This document shows, piece after piece, positions 33,179 through 40,674 of a DNA stretch of 52,133 nucleotides. The stretch is from a virus. Positions within the stretch are counted from its first letter, which is position 1; every line of letters begins with the position of its first letter. The stretch covers positions 1 through 52,133 of IMG/VR virus record IMGVR_UViG_3300009509_000046; one strand, given 5' to 3'. Both the position numbers and the translations under genes were made by a program. A model generated the notes under the pieces. It did no database searches. It saw only the letters and a list, made by a program, of their open reading frames with translations, and was not told the origin of the DNA.

Positions 33179-33415
33179 ATGATGGACGATAAAGAAAAAC
33201 AGATGATTGAGCAAGCCGTGGAATGCACCCTGACGAAACTTGGTTTTGATTTATCGGACCCAATCTCTGCCCAAGAAGATATGCACTTCTTGCGTTCTCT
33301 TCGTCATTTGACACAAGCCTGCGGAACAAAAGCCGTGATGACCATGATAGGTTTAATTACGATAGCAGTCGCTGGGGGAGTCCTGCTGGCTATCGGAAAG
33401 GCTATCGGCAAGTAA
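33179..33415 (+). CDS. Small membrane protein, holin-like (DUF6127-like)
   Basis: ATG 33179 follows GGTAAGGTGTTGA; a second ATG is at 33182. The 78-residue protein has a charged helical first half (EQAVECTLTKLGFDLSDPIS, HFLRSLRHLTQA) and one hydrophobic helix near the C-terminus (MTMIGLITIAVAGGVLLAIG). The layout resembles DUF6127-type phage membrane proteins. With one helix it could be a class III-like holin, but no endolysin is nearby, so lysis is only a guess. It contains one exact reverse array motif (33251) that encodes LSD. Confidence 0.65.
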   Translation: MMDDKEKQMIEQAVECTLTKLGFDLSDPISAQEDMHFLRSLRHLTQACGTKAVMTMIGLITIAVAGGVLLAIGKAIGK

Positions 33416-33440
33416 CAGACAATTAGGAGAGTGAGTGAGA

Positions 33441-33503
33441 GTGAAAGCCAAAGTGTTGACACCACAGACCGCAATCGTTGCGGACATATTCTATACTCTC
33501 TGA
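33441..33503 (+). CDS. Possible micro-ORF, 20 aa
   Basis: GTG 33441 follows AGGAGAGTGAGTGAGA and reads MKAKVLTPQTAIVADIFYTL before TGA. It fills the 100-base gap between the holin-like gene and the next. Nothing but the ribosome site supports it; it could be a leader peptide. Confidence 0.25.
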   Translation: MKAKVLTPQTAIVADIFYTL

Positions 33504-33514
33504 GAGGAACGTGA

Positions 33515-34279
33515 ATGAAAAAGAAAAGTAAGAAAACAGAAATGGTGAAAGCTACGAACCCGAAAGACGCTATCGGCATAAAGAAAGTGCCGATGAGCTG
33601 CCTCAGTAGTCACTCGGTCGCGTTGGTTGCTCTGGCAATGCAGGACGAAGGTCTTGATGATTGTCACGAATGCAATGTTCATGCAAGTGTACACTTCGAC
33701 GCAGCCATAGCGAACCTGATGCTGTTCTGGGAAGGAATCGGAGACGACGACAGTACTCCAAAGTTAGCTCGTGCAATGGCTCACGGAGTTGTGTTACGTC
33801 ACGCTGAGCTTGAGCATAGGTTGGTGGACGACCGCGTCGGCATCGAAGGTCTTCACGTCAAAAAGCTGAATGTATTCGCAGAACAAATCATTGAAAAGCT
33901 GCCGAAGTGCGTAGAGCCTTACACGCAGCTACCGGCAGGCACAGTCGGCTTCCAAGTACCAATCACCATTGATGCCGAGATACCCTTCCACATTCTGCCC
34001 TGGCAAGTTATCCTCGAAATAGCTCTGGGTATGATGGAGGGTGGTCGCAAGTATGGCCGACACAACTACCGAGCTGTTGGGGTCAGAGCAGCCGTGTACT
34101 ATGATGCAACGATCCGACATTTTGGTGACTTCATTGAAGGAACGCAGGTGGACAAGGATAGTGGTCTATCTCACTTGACGAAGGCGTTGTCGAGTATGCA
34201 AGTGCTGCTCGATTGTCAGGTCATGGGTAATTGGATTGATGACCGTCCGCTTCGTGTGCCCGGCTGTATCCAGTCGTAG
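33515..34279 (+). CDS. dATP/dGTP diphosphohydrolase-like protein (DUF5664), tandemly duplicated
   Basis: ATG 33515 follows GAGAGGAACGTGA. The N-terminal TNPKDAIG (14-21) and C-terminal EGGRKYGRHNYR, DATIRHFGDFIEG and DSGLSHLTKAL match the family named dATP/dGTP diphosphohydrolase N-terminal, which includes phage MazZ-type enzymes. The 254-residue length is about twice the usual. Residues 28-107 align with 160-244: IDDR/VDDR ends, V-A-V--DA-I helices and F-EG-DDS elements repeat. The first copy has lost HNYR and RH, so probably only the C-terminal copy is catalytic. It would remove selected dNTPs. Confidence 0.75.
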   Translation: MKKKSKKTEMVKATNPKDAIGIKKVPMSCLSSHSVALVALAMQDEGLDDCHECNVHASVHFDAAIANLMLFWEGIGDDDSTPKLARAMAHGVVLRHAELEHRLVDDRVGIEGLHVKKLNVFAEQIIEKLPKCVEPYTQLPAGTVGFQVPITIDAEIPFHILPWQVILEIALGMMEGGRKYGRHNYRAVGVRAAVYYDATIRHFGDFIEGTQVDKDSGLSHLTKALSSMQVLLDCQVMGNWIDDRPLRVPGCIQS

Positions 34280-34290
34280 TAGGAGAGGAT

Positions 34291-34896
34291 ATGAGAAAAC
34301 ACATAGTATATCTCGATTGTGACCAAGTGCTAACCGATTTCGTCGCTGGGATTTGTAAGAAAGTAGGCTACGATTATCCTGGCACATATAATTGGCCGGA
34401 AGGCTGGACATACGACATGTTTGAAGCCGCAGGGACTTCCAGAGAAGAAGCAGATAAACTTTGTGACATCAACTTCTGGGCTAATTTGGATTGGATGGAA
34501 GATGGTCGTGACATTCTAAAGGCTGTGTTGGACCGATTCAAACCACACGAAATAGTTGTCCTAACTAAGCCAATGCGTAATAGTGGGGCCTATACCGGCA
34601 AAATGATTTGGTTTGAGAATAATATTCCCCAACTCTATGACCGAGTAGTGCCGTCACTTGTGCCCAAAGAAGTCTTTGCGGTGGATTTTAATACATTGCT
34701 TGTTGATGATTGCCAAGAAAACATCGAACAATTTATCAGAGCTGGTGGAGCTGGTATTCTTGTCCCTCGACCTTGGAATAAGCAAGACCAGTTATTCTAT
34801 AGCGGTAAGGCTGTTTCCTATGTGGCCCGTATGCTTGATAAGTGGATTAGAATAGCAAATCACCCAGCGAGAAGTAGAAAGGAGCAACATGTCTAA
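34291..34896 (+). CDS. HAD-superfamily 5'(3')-deoxyribonucleotidase
   Basis: ATG 34291 has AGGAGAGGAT upstream. The 201-residue protein starts with YLDCDQVLTDFVAGI, the DxDxxLxDF motif of NT5C-type HAD nucleotidases (nucleophile Asp and acid Asp). VVLTKPM supplies motif II and NTLLVDDCQENIEQF the C-terminal acidic pair. It should dephosphorylate dNMPs to nucleosides. It overlaps the next gene by 8 bases, forming a pair with the A1-like gene. Confidence 0.85.
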   Translation: MRKHIVYLDCDQVLTDFVAGICKKVGYDYPGTYNWPEGWTYDMFEAAGTSREEADKLCDINFWANLDWMEDGRDILKAVLDRFKPHEIVVLTKPMRNSGAYTGKMIWFENNIPQLYDRVVPSLVPKEVFAVDFNTLLVDDCQENIEQFIRAGGAGILVPRPWNKQDQLFYSGKAVSYVARMLDKWIRIANHPARSRKEQHV

Positions 34897-36499
34897 AGTA
34901 ACGACGGAACACGTAGTTGCCGCGTATCAAAATTATGGCGGTAACATCGGAAAGACGGCCAAGAGCTTAGGCGTCGGCAGAGCTGCAATCTACCACCACC
35001 TAAAGAAAGCAGGAATCGACCGGACCAAAAAGTTAGCTGATGGAAGTGTCCACGGAATTAAAGCGGTAGTGTGTTCGCGGCCCAAAGCGGGTGAGATAAA
35101 GCGATATATTCTGACCTCAGCTCAGAACAACACGCACGTCCACACTCCGGTGTGGAGCAGCCTATTGGCCTTGGCGGACTACTATGATGCTCAGCTCATG
35201 GTGGGGACATTCACCTACAATCAGAACGCCTTCGGCAAGCTATCTGTCAAGCGAGGCAAAGCCAAAAGCAAACAGACTACACTCTGGTACGACCAAAAAG
35301 TTGTGCCGTACATTGTGGACAAACGTCACCTTATCGCTAACAATCTGTATTGGTGCGGTGAGATGAACATTCTTCCTACGGCGGTTCGACCGCTGACTGG
35401 CTTCGAGTCTTACACGGGCCGGTCCAGTGCTATCTTTCCGCAAGTTAAGATGGCGATGGAGTCTATTCCGACCGGACGAAAAGAAAACACGAAATTCAAC
35501 TACACAACCGGGACTATCACTCAACGGAATTACATTCAAAAGCGTGAGGGACTCAAGGCCGAATTTCATCACTGCTACGGTGCCGTGATTGTCGAAGTTG
35601 ATAGCAACGGCAACTGGTGGTTACGCCAATTGAATGCCACAAACGACGGCACAATCTACGATCTTGATGTAGTTGTTGAGGGCGGCATCGTGTATGAGAA
35701 TGATCGTGTCGAGGCTATTACATGGGGTGATTCTCACGCCTTAATGCTCCTGGATGAAAGTGTCAATAAATGCTCTCAGCGTATGTTGGATGAGCTACGC
35801 CCCAAATTTCAATTCGTCCACGACATAATGGCTGGGTCGGTGACAAACCGATGGATTCGGAAGTCACTACATCAGCGGTTTCGCAACCATATCCGGTCTG
35901 GTGGGTGGAATGACCTCAAGAAAGAATTCTCGGAATGTAACCTACATCTTCGCAGCATGTATCGTGACTTTTGTAAAACCTACGTAATAGACTCTAACCA
36001 CGACCGGCCCTGGGTCGAGCGTTGGTTGGACAACCGCGAAGGGTTGGACGATCCGAAGAACGCTTTGATTTGGCTGAAACTCAACGCCGCTCTGTACGAA
36101 GCTATGGAGCGTAACCCGTTCTGTCGAGAATTTCATGTCCTGGAGTATGCTTGCCAGATGTTAGGTCTTGAAGATCACGTGGCAACATTCCTGCGTGAAG
36201 ATGAAAGTATGTTGATTACAGACGCCAAGATCGAGTGTGGTATGCACGGCTCTCTCGGCCCTGATGGAGCAAGAGGCAATCCATCTAACCTAAGTAAGAT
36301 GGGACGCAAAGCCAACGTCGGTCATTTACATAAAGCTGGAATCTATGATGGTCTTTACGTTGCCGGTGTATCGTGTGACATTAAGTCTGATGTCTGGTAC
36401 ACCAGAGGGCCGTCAAGTTGGTCACACTCGCACATCGTGACATATCCCAACGGCAAGCGTACTATTATCACCGTCTGGAAAGGAAAGTACAGAGCATGA
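34889..36499 (+). CDS. A1-like metallophosphoesterase with N-terminal helix-turn-helix
   Basis: The 536-residue protein opens with a helix-turn-helix (VVAAYQNYGGNIGKTAKSLG, GRAAIYHHLKKAGI; residues 9-43). The calcineurin-like motifs follow: WGDSH (279-283), DSNHD (368-372), a histidine segment in IECGMHGSLGPDGARG, and GHLH (478-481). The end (GPSSWSHSHIVTYPNGKR) strongly resembles the T5 A1 family, in which A1 is needed for host DNA breakdown. A DNA-degrading or DNA-phosphatase role is inferred from that similarity, recalled without alignment. It overlaps genes on both sides. Confidence 0.75.
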   Translation: MSKVTTEHVVAAYQNYGGNIGKTAKSLGVGRAAIYHHLKKAGIDRTKKLADGSVHGIKAVVCSRPKAGEIKRYILTSAQNNTHVHTPVWSSLLALADYYDAQLMVGTFTYNQNAFGKLSVKRGKAKSKQTTLWYDQKVVPYIVDKRHLIANNLYWCGEMNILPTAVRPLTGFESYTGRSSAIFPQVKMAMESIPTGRKENTKFNYTTGTITQRNYIQKREGLKAEFHHCYGAVIVEVDSNGNWWLRQLNATNDGTIYDLDVVVEGGIVYENDRVEAITWGDSHALMLLDESVNKCSQRMLDELRPKFQFVHDIMAGSVTNRWIRKSLHQRFRNHIRSGGWNDLKKEFSECNLHLRSMYRDFCKTYVIDSNHDRPWVERWLDNREGLDDPKNALIWLKLNAALYEAMERNPFCREFHVLEYACQMLGLEDHVATFLREDESMLITDAKIECGMHGSLGPDGARGNPSNLSKMGRKANVGHLHKAGIYDGLYVAGVSCDIKSDVWYTRGPSSWSHSHIVTYPNGKRTIITVWKGKYRA

Positions 36500-36690
36500 G
36501 GCGGCAAACAGACTACGGCAAGGGTGACGCAACCCGGCCAAGCGGTATTCCTTGGGAAGTCAGAGGTCTCAGGTTTGACCGCTCCTTGGGTCTCATCACT
36601 CCACGACAATACAACGCTCGGATTCAAACTGCTTGGGCAAGTGCACGAAAGCGAGGCTGGAATGGACCGAAAGACCCAGAAGAGAAGTGA
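36496..36690 (+). CDS. Small basic hypothetical protein, 64 aa
   Basis: ATG 36496 overlaps the previous TGA (ATGA). The product starts MRRQTDYGKGDATRPSGIPW and ends KRGWNGPKDPEEK; net basic and hydrophilic with ITPRQYNARIQTAW. It overlaps the following membrane protein gene by 29 bases. No family recognised. Confidence 0.6.
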   Translation: MRRQTDYGKGDATRPSGIPWEVRGLRFDRSLGLITPRQYNARIQTAWASARKRGWNGPKDPEEK

Positions 36691-36943
36691 CAAAATCAAC
36701 AGTGGGTTCGAGATATTGGGTGGGTTCTTTACTCTGTTTCATATTGCCCGCATCGTTCAGGATAAGTCGGTTGCCGGAGTGTCACCACTAACGGTAGCCT
36801 TCTTTACGCTGTGGGGTTACTGGAACCTATACTACTATAGGTCAATTCAACAGCGTTGGAGCTTGCGTGCAACCTACTTCATCACCGCGATGAATTCTGT
36901 ATGGTTGATATTGTTACTCTACTATTCCTTGAAAGGAGCTTAA
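36662..36943 (+). CDS. PQ-loop-like membrane protein, 93 aa
   Basis: ATG 36662 is used because the frame upstream overlaps the previous gene in full. The 93-residue protein has three hydrophobic helices (about 17-35, 47-58 and 72-89). KSVAGVSPLTVAFFTLWG corresponds to the conserved short loop and helix of PQ-loop (MtN3/SWEET-like) half-transporters, with WNLYYYRSI after it. Phage versions are known only as hypothetical proteins. It may alter membrane transport or block superinfection, but nothing shows which. Confidence 0.7.
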   Translation: MDRKTQKRSDKINSGFEILGGFFTLFHIARIVQDKSVAGVSPLTVAFFTLWGYWNLYYYRSIQQRWSLRATYFITAMNSVWLILLLYYSLKGA

Positions 36944-36945
36944 AA

Positions 36946-37332
36946 ATGGAGAAGTGGAAAGTTGGGGACACTGTGCCCTTTAGCTCCAGGATCAGCGGCG
37001 ATCCTGCAAGTGATAACCCGATTGCAATTATTTATGATGAGGCAAACGCTATTGAGTCCACACTAACTATCGGGTCCGGCCTGACTCAGATTTTCGGAAC
37101 AAAGATTGTGGTGGGTTCGTTTGTACCTGATGTGGCAGGCACGTGGCGAGTCCAATTTCTTGATGACGCCGGACTGGATATCACAAAACAATTCATCATC
37201 GGCAGTCACTCAGTCGAATCAGTCGGCGGCGTCCTCGGCGTCATCGACGGCAAGATAGATGCTCAAGACCTTGTCTTGGCAGCAATCTTGGCAAACACAG
37301 CCACAATCGGTGGTGGGGGACATTTTGGATAA
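36946..37332 (+). CDS. Hypothetical beta-rich protein, 128 aa
   Basis: ATG 36946 follows AAAGGAGCTTAAAA; the longer frame from 36856 overlaps the membrane protein. The sequence (VGDTVPFSSRISGDPASDNP, VVGSFVPDVAGTWRVQFLDD, then GVLGVIDGKIDAQDLVLAA) resembles short immunoglobulin-like or virion adaptor proteins. It is coupled to the next gene (TAATG). It lies outside the tail module; a structural or secreted role is possible. Confidence 0.6.
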   Translation: MEKWKVGDTVPFSSRISGDPASDNPIAIIYDEANAIESTLTIGSGLTQIFGTKIVVGSFVPDVAGTWRVQFLDDAGLDITKQFIIGSHSVESVGGVLGVIDGKIDAQDLVLAAILANTATIGGGGHFG

Positions 37333-37598
37333 TGAAGTTTCTCCGCGATACGTACAGGCCGGGGCCTGATAAGTTAGCTTATGCCGCCATAGACCCAGAC
37401 GCCGCGTCGGTTGTGACGCGGGTCTATGGTCCCCGGCACTCTGCGACCCACGCCGATGTCATTACCTTGCCGCTGTTCAAGTTAGAAGATGGTGTATTTG
37501 CCTTGCCTTTTGATTTCAGAGAGCTGGGCAATTACATCTTCGTAGTAGAGGAAGATGGAACAGTGCAGACAATCCTAAATGCAAAGGTGTACGCATGA
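37332..37598 (+). CDS. Hypothetical protein, 88 aa, overlapping a structured region
   Basis: Start coupled to the previous stop and end coupled to the helicase start (ATGA). The product starts MKFLRDTYRPGPDKLAYAAI and has VITLPLFKLEDGVFALPFDF and GNYIFVVEEDGT, a strand-rich short protein. Its first third coincides with an unusually strong secondary structure (37358-37437), which may constrain its codons. No family recognised. Confidence 0.6.
   Translation: MKFLRDTYRPGPDKLAYAAIDPDAASVVTRVYGPRHSATHADVITLPLFKLEDGVFALPFDFRELGNYIFVVEEDGTVQTILNAKVYA
37358..37437. other. RNA-like three-way junction inside a gene
   Basis: An outer stem GCCGGGG/CCCCGGC (37358-37364 with 37431-37437) encloses two hairpins. 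The first is ATAAG/CTTAT (37369-37373 with 37378-37382) with loop TTAG. The second is CCATAGACCC/GGGTCTATGG (37387-37396 with 37420-37429), extended inside by GCGTC/GACGC (37404-37408 with 37415-37419). All four helices are perfect. It could be an RNA element, a DNA cruciform or a coding accident. Confidence 0.5.
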
Positions 37599-39082
37599 AA
37601 ACGACTCCATTACATATCAAACAAAAAGAAGAATTGGAGCAACACGCTCACGACCGAATTCGAGCAATTCATTGGGAGCAAGGAACTGGCAAAACATGGC
37701 TGGCCTTGGCAACGGCGGAGGAACTATATAAAGCAGGCAAGATCGATGCCCTATTCGTCGTCGCCCCGCCTGGGCTTCACACCAACTGGGTCAATTATGA
37801 GATACCGGACCACTTCAACCTACCTCATGCTCCGATTGCTTTTAGTACGAAGCGAGCAAAAACAAAAAAGCACCAAGCTGAATGTGCTGCGGTGTTGAAT
37901 GCAGGTTCAGGTTACATGCCGATTCTCACAATGTCATACCCAGGAATCAAGACCGATGCTGGAAAGAAGCTGGCGAAACAATTCTTGACAAAGCGGAAAT
38001 GTCTCTATGTCGGTGACGAGTCGAACCGATTCAAGACACCTTCGGCGAAAATTACCAGGACAATTCTCGCATCCGGCGATTATGCGGAATATAAACGAAC
38101 ATTGTGTGGTACACCCATCACCAATACGCCGTTCGACATCTATACTCAGCTCCGATTTCTGAATAAGAAGTTTTGGAGTGACACGCCGTATGGTCTCGGT
38201 AGCTTTCAGTGCTTCAAGACCTTTTTCGGCATTTGGGAAAAAGGTTATAACGGAAAACAGGATCGTGAGTATGATGTGTGTGTCGGCTACAAGAACCTGG
38301 AAATTTTGACGCAGTTGGTCGAGATGATTTCTTCACGAGTGTTGAAGGAAGATGTGTTGGACCTTCCGGCAAAGTTATATTCATACGCTGGCTTTGAGAT
38401 GACGCCGAAGCAGTGGCAACTCTATAAAGAGATTGAAGACGATTTCTTCACCTGCTTCAATGAAGAGATGGTCTTCACGCCGCTGGCAATCACACGGCTT
38501 CTCCGTCTCCAGCAAATCGCCTGTGGGTATCTGCCGACTGGCGATGAGAATGAGTGTGTTATGATTGAAGACAAAAACCCACGTCTCCAGGCACTCGGTG
38601 AAATCACCCAAGACTTGCCTCACAAAGCAATCATCTGGGCAAGATTCATCAAAGATATTGACCTGATTTGCGACATGCTGAACGAGAGAAAAGGCAAGTA
38701 CAATCTCGGTGGAGCTGTCCGGTGGGATGGTACAGTCGATGAAGATGAACGCGAAGAGAACAAACTGAAATTCAAGAAAGACCCTATCGATAAAACGCAA
38801 TTCATTGTTGCCACACCTGAGAGTATGGGTGAGGGACATACGCTGAATGAGGCGAAGACGACAATTTATTATAGCAACAGCTACAAGATGAAAGAGCGTC
38901 ACCAGAGCGAAGACCGCAATCACCGAGCTGGGCAAGAAGACCACGTACACTATATCGACCTCGTGGCGGACGGCACAAAAGATGTTGACATCATAGATGC
39001 CCTGCGGTTCAAGTTTGACAACGCCTCGAAAGTGATCGATGGTAGGATCAGAAAGTGGCTTGAGTCCTATAATGTTATTTGA
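37595..39082 (+). CDS. SNF2/DEAD-type helicase
   Basis: The 495-residue protein has the superfamily 2 helicase motifs of SNF2-like proteins: EQGTGKT at 28-34 (Walker A), VGDESNRFK (motif II), RTLCGTPITNTPFD (motif III), and SEDRNHRAGQEDHVHYIDLV (motif VI, arginine finger). It is short for a SNF2 protein and lacks accessory domains, as in phage versions. It may remodel or translocate along DNA during replication or recombination. Start coupled to the previous gene (ATGA). Confidence 0.9.
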   Translation: MKTTPLHIKQKEELEQHAHDRIRAIHWEQGTGKTWLALATAEELYKAGKIDALFVVAPPGLHTNWVNYEIPDHFNLPHAPIAFSTKRAKTKKHQAECAAVLNAGSGYMPILTMSYPGIKTDAGKKLAKQFLTKRKCLYVGDESNRFKTPSAKITRTILASGDYAEYKRTLCGTPITNTPFDIYTQLRFLNKKFWSDTPYGLGSFQCFKTFFGIWEKGYNGKQDREYDVCVGYKNLEILTQLVEMISSRVLKEDVLDLPAKLYSYAGFEMTPKQWQLYKEIEDDFFTCFNEEMVFTPLAITRLLRLQQIACGYLPTGDENECVMIEDKNPRLQALGEITQDLPHKAIIWARFIKDIDLICDMLNERKGKYNLGGAVRWDGTVDEDEREENKLKFKKDPIDKTQFIVATPESMGEGHTLNEAKTTIYYSNSYKMKERHQSEDRNHRAGQEDHVHYIDLVADGTKDVDIIDALRFKFDNASKVIDGRIRKWLESYNVI

Positions 39083-39101
39083 AAAAATTTCGATTTTCCT
39101 A

Positions 39102-39130
39102 TTGACTTCGATCTCATAATATAGTATACT
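39102..39130 (+). promoter_or_regulatory. Sigma70-type promoter for the replication module
   Basis: TTGACT (39102-39107), 17-bp spacer, TATACT (39125-39130). A 28-base leader with GAGGAG precedes ATG 39165. The following genes include the SSB-like protein. Confidence 0.8.
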
Positions 39131-39164
39131 TTACATATATTATGAGAGTTGAGGAGATATAAAG

Positions 39165-39725
39165 ATGAGCAAAGCACCGTATGATTATTCAGCATTCGAG
39201 GAAGACGCAGCCACAAATCAAGAGGATGTGCTTGGTAAGATTTCAAAGCTTGCTGATGAAATGCACAACCTTAATAAGCAGATAGCTAAACAAGAGCTGA
39301 AACTAAAAAAACTCAAAGAAAATCACAGACAAATCGCTGAGGAACAACTGCCTGAGTTGTTCAATGAAGTAGGCATGTCTGAGCTAAGAACAAAAAGCGG
39401 ACTTCCTTTGAAAATGAAGAACCGCGTACACACAAATATCTCGAAGGATCGTAAGCCCAAAGCAATCGCATGGCTTGATGAGAATGGTCAAGGTGGAATG
39501 GTCAAGCGTTGTGTCATCATCGACTTCGACAAGACCAAAGAAGAAAAAGTGAGAGCACTTCTCCGGCTAATCGGAAAAGGTTGGCCGAATAACCGCGTAG
39601 AGTTGGACGTCCACGCTTCAACCGTAAAGGCGTTCGTCAAAAAGCGATTAGAAGATGGAGAGGAAATACCTCTGGACATTTTCGGCGTACATTGTGTAGA
39701 TGTAGTCGAAATCTCAAGCAAATAG
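39165..39725 (+). CDS. Conserved phage protein next to SSB, 186 aa
   Basis: ATG 39165 follows TTGAGGAGATATAAAG. The N-terminal third is a coiled coil (LADEMHNLNKQIAKQELKLK). The rest contains MSELRTKSGLPLKMKNRV, ISKDRKPKAIAWLDENGQGG and VHASTVKAFVKKRLEDGEEI, segments I recall from a widespread family encoded beside phage SSB genes. A role in replication or recombination is inferred from that neighbourhood. Confidence 0.7.
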   Translation: MSKAPYDYSAFEEDAATNQEDVLGKISKLADEMHNLNKQIAKQELKLKKLKENHRQIAEEQLPELFNEVGMSELRTKSGLPLKMKNRVHTNISKDRKPKAIAWLDENGQGGMVKRCVIIDFDKTKEEKVRALLRLIGKGWPNNRVELDVHASTVKAFVKKRLEDGEEIPLDIFGVHCVDVVEISSK

Positions 39726-39726
39726 C

Positions 39727-39736
39727 GGTACGTACC
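39727..39736. promoter_or_regulatory. Short palindrome GGTACGTACC between two genes
   Basis: A 10-bp perfect palindrome sits in the 39-bp gap before the SSB-like gene, followed by TATTATCATTTTTT. It could be an operator; the stem is too short for a good terminator. Confidence 0.35.
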
Positions 39737-39764
39737 TATTATCATTTTTTGAGGAGCACAGAAT

Positions 39765-40601
39765 ATGGCAAACAAGAAAGACAAGACCGAAACAGACTTG
39801 GCCGTCAAGAACGAAGGCCAAACCGCTCTCGCTGGTCGCTTCGACTATGGCGACATGGCTGGTGACGGCTGGGACAACACGGGACAGGATGATTTTACGA
39901 TCCCGTTCTTGGCAATCGTCCAAGCGATGTCCCCGCAGGTCCAAGAGACCGAGGCGGAGTATATCGAAGGTGCAAAAGCTGGCAATCTTCTCAACACAGC
40001 CTCGAAGGAGCTGTTCGACGGCAGGGAAGGCATCACGTTTGTGCCCTGCTACACTCAGCACTTGTTTGTTGAGTGGAAAAATCGTCAGCTCGATGGTGGT
40101 GGCTTCGTCGCTATCCATGAGTGTGATAGTGACATCGTCATGGAAGCAAAGGCTGCATCCAAAGAGTTTGGCAAGTACACTGTGCCTGTAGATAGCGGGC
40201 ATCCTCACGACTTGGTCGAGACGTTCTACATCTATGGCCTTATCGTGAACGAAGGAGAAATTGTAACGCCTTGCATGATTTCTTTCAACAGCACCAAAAT
40301 AAAGGCATACAAGGCAATTATGACGCCTATGCGTCAAGTCAAGGGCCGTCCACCGATGTTCGCATTCCTTCTCAAGATTAGCACCGTTAGTGAGAAGAAC
40401 GCGAAGGGCACCTATCACAATTTCAAGCTCAGCTTCGCCAATGGCTCAGCGGCAGATTCTCTCCTACCCCCAGACCACGTCTTTGTCCTGGCGGGCAAGG
40501 AATTCAAGGATCAGGTAGCCGAGGGTAAGGCGAAGATCGATCACAGTGGTGCCAATATGGGCGGCGAAAGCTATGACAGCGACGAAGATGCCCCGTTCTA
40601 A
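39765..40601 (+). CDS. Single-stranded DNA-binding protein, phage-type
   Basis: ATG 39765 follows TTGAGGAGCACAGAAT. The 278-residue protein has a long middle domain with PFLAIVQAMSPQVQETEAEY and FSTKIKAYKAIMTPMRQVKG-like basic segments. It ends in YDSDEDAPF, an acidic tail with a terminal Phe as in SSB proteins that recruit replication partners. The fold is not confirmed by sequence alone. Adjacent helicase, polymerase and primase genes support the call. Confidence 0.75.
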   Translation: MANKKDKTETDLAVKNEGQTALAGRFDYGDMAGDGWDNTGQDDFTIPFLAIVQAMSPQVQETEAEYIEGAKAGNLLNTASKELFDGREGITFVPCYTQHLFVEWKNRQLDGGGFVAIHECDSDIVMEAKAASKEFGKYTVPVDSGHPHDLVETFYIYGLIVNEGEIVTPCMISFNSTKIKAYKAIMTPMRQVKGRPPMFAFLLKISTVSEKNAKGTYHNFKLSFANGSAADSLLPPDHVFVLAGKEFKDQVAEGKAKIDHSGANMGGESYDSDEDAPF

Positions 40602-40628
40602 GACTCTCTCACTCTCCTCTGACGGTGG

Positions 40629-40648
40629 GCTGGGGCTTCGGCCCCAGC
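40629..40648 (+). terminator. GC-rich hairpin after the SSB-like gene
   Basis: GCTGGGGC (40629-40636) and GCCCCAGC (40641-40648) close over a TTCG tetraloop. No T-run follows, so it may instead protect the 3' end of the abundant SSB mRNA or pause transcription. Confidence 0.55.
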
Positions 40649-40674
40649 TCATTCGCTTACTATGAGTAAGTGAT

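Noticed and set aside
33456-33497. TTGACA followed by TATACT before the DUF5664 gene
   Set aside because: The spacing is 30 bp, too long for a sigma70 promoter.
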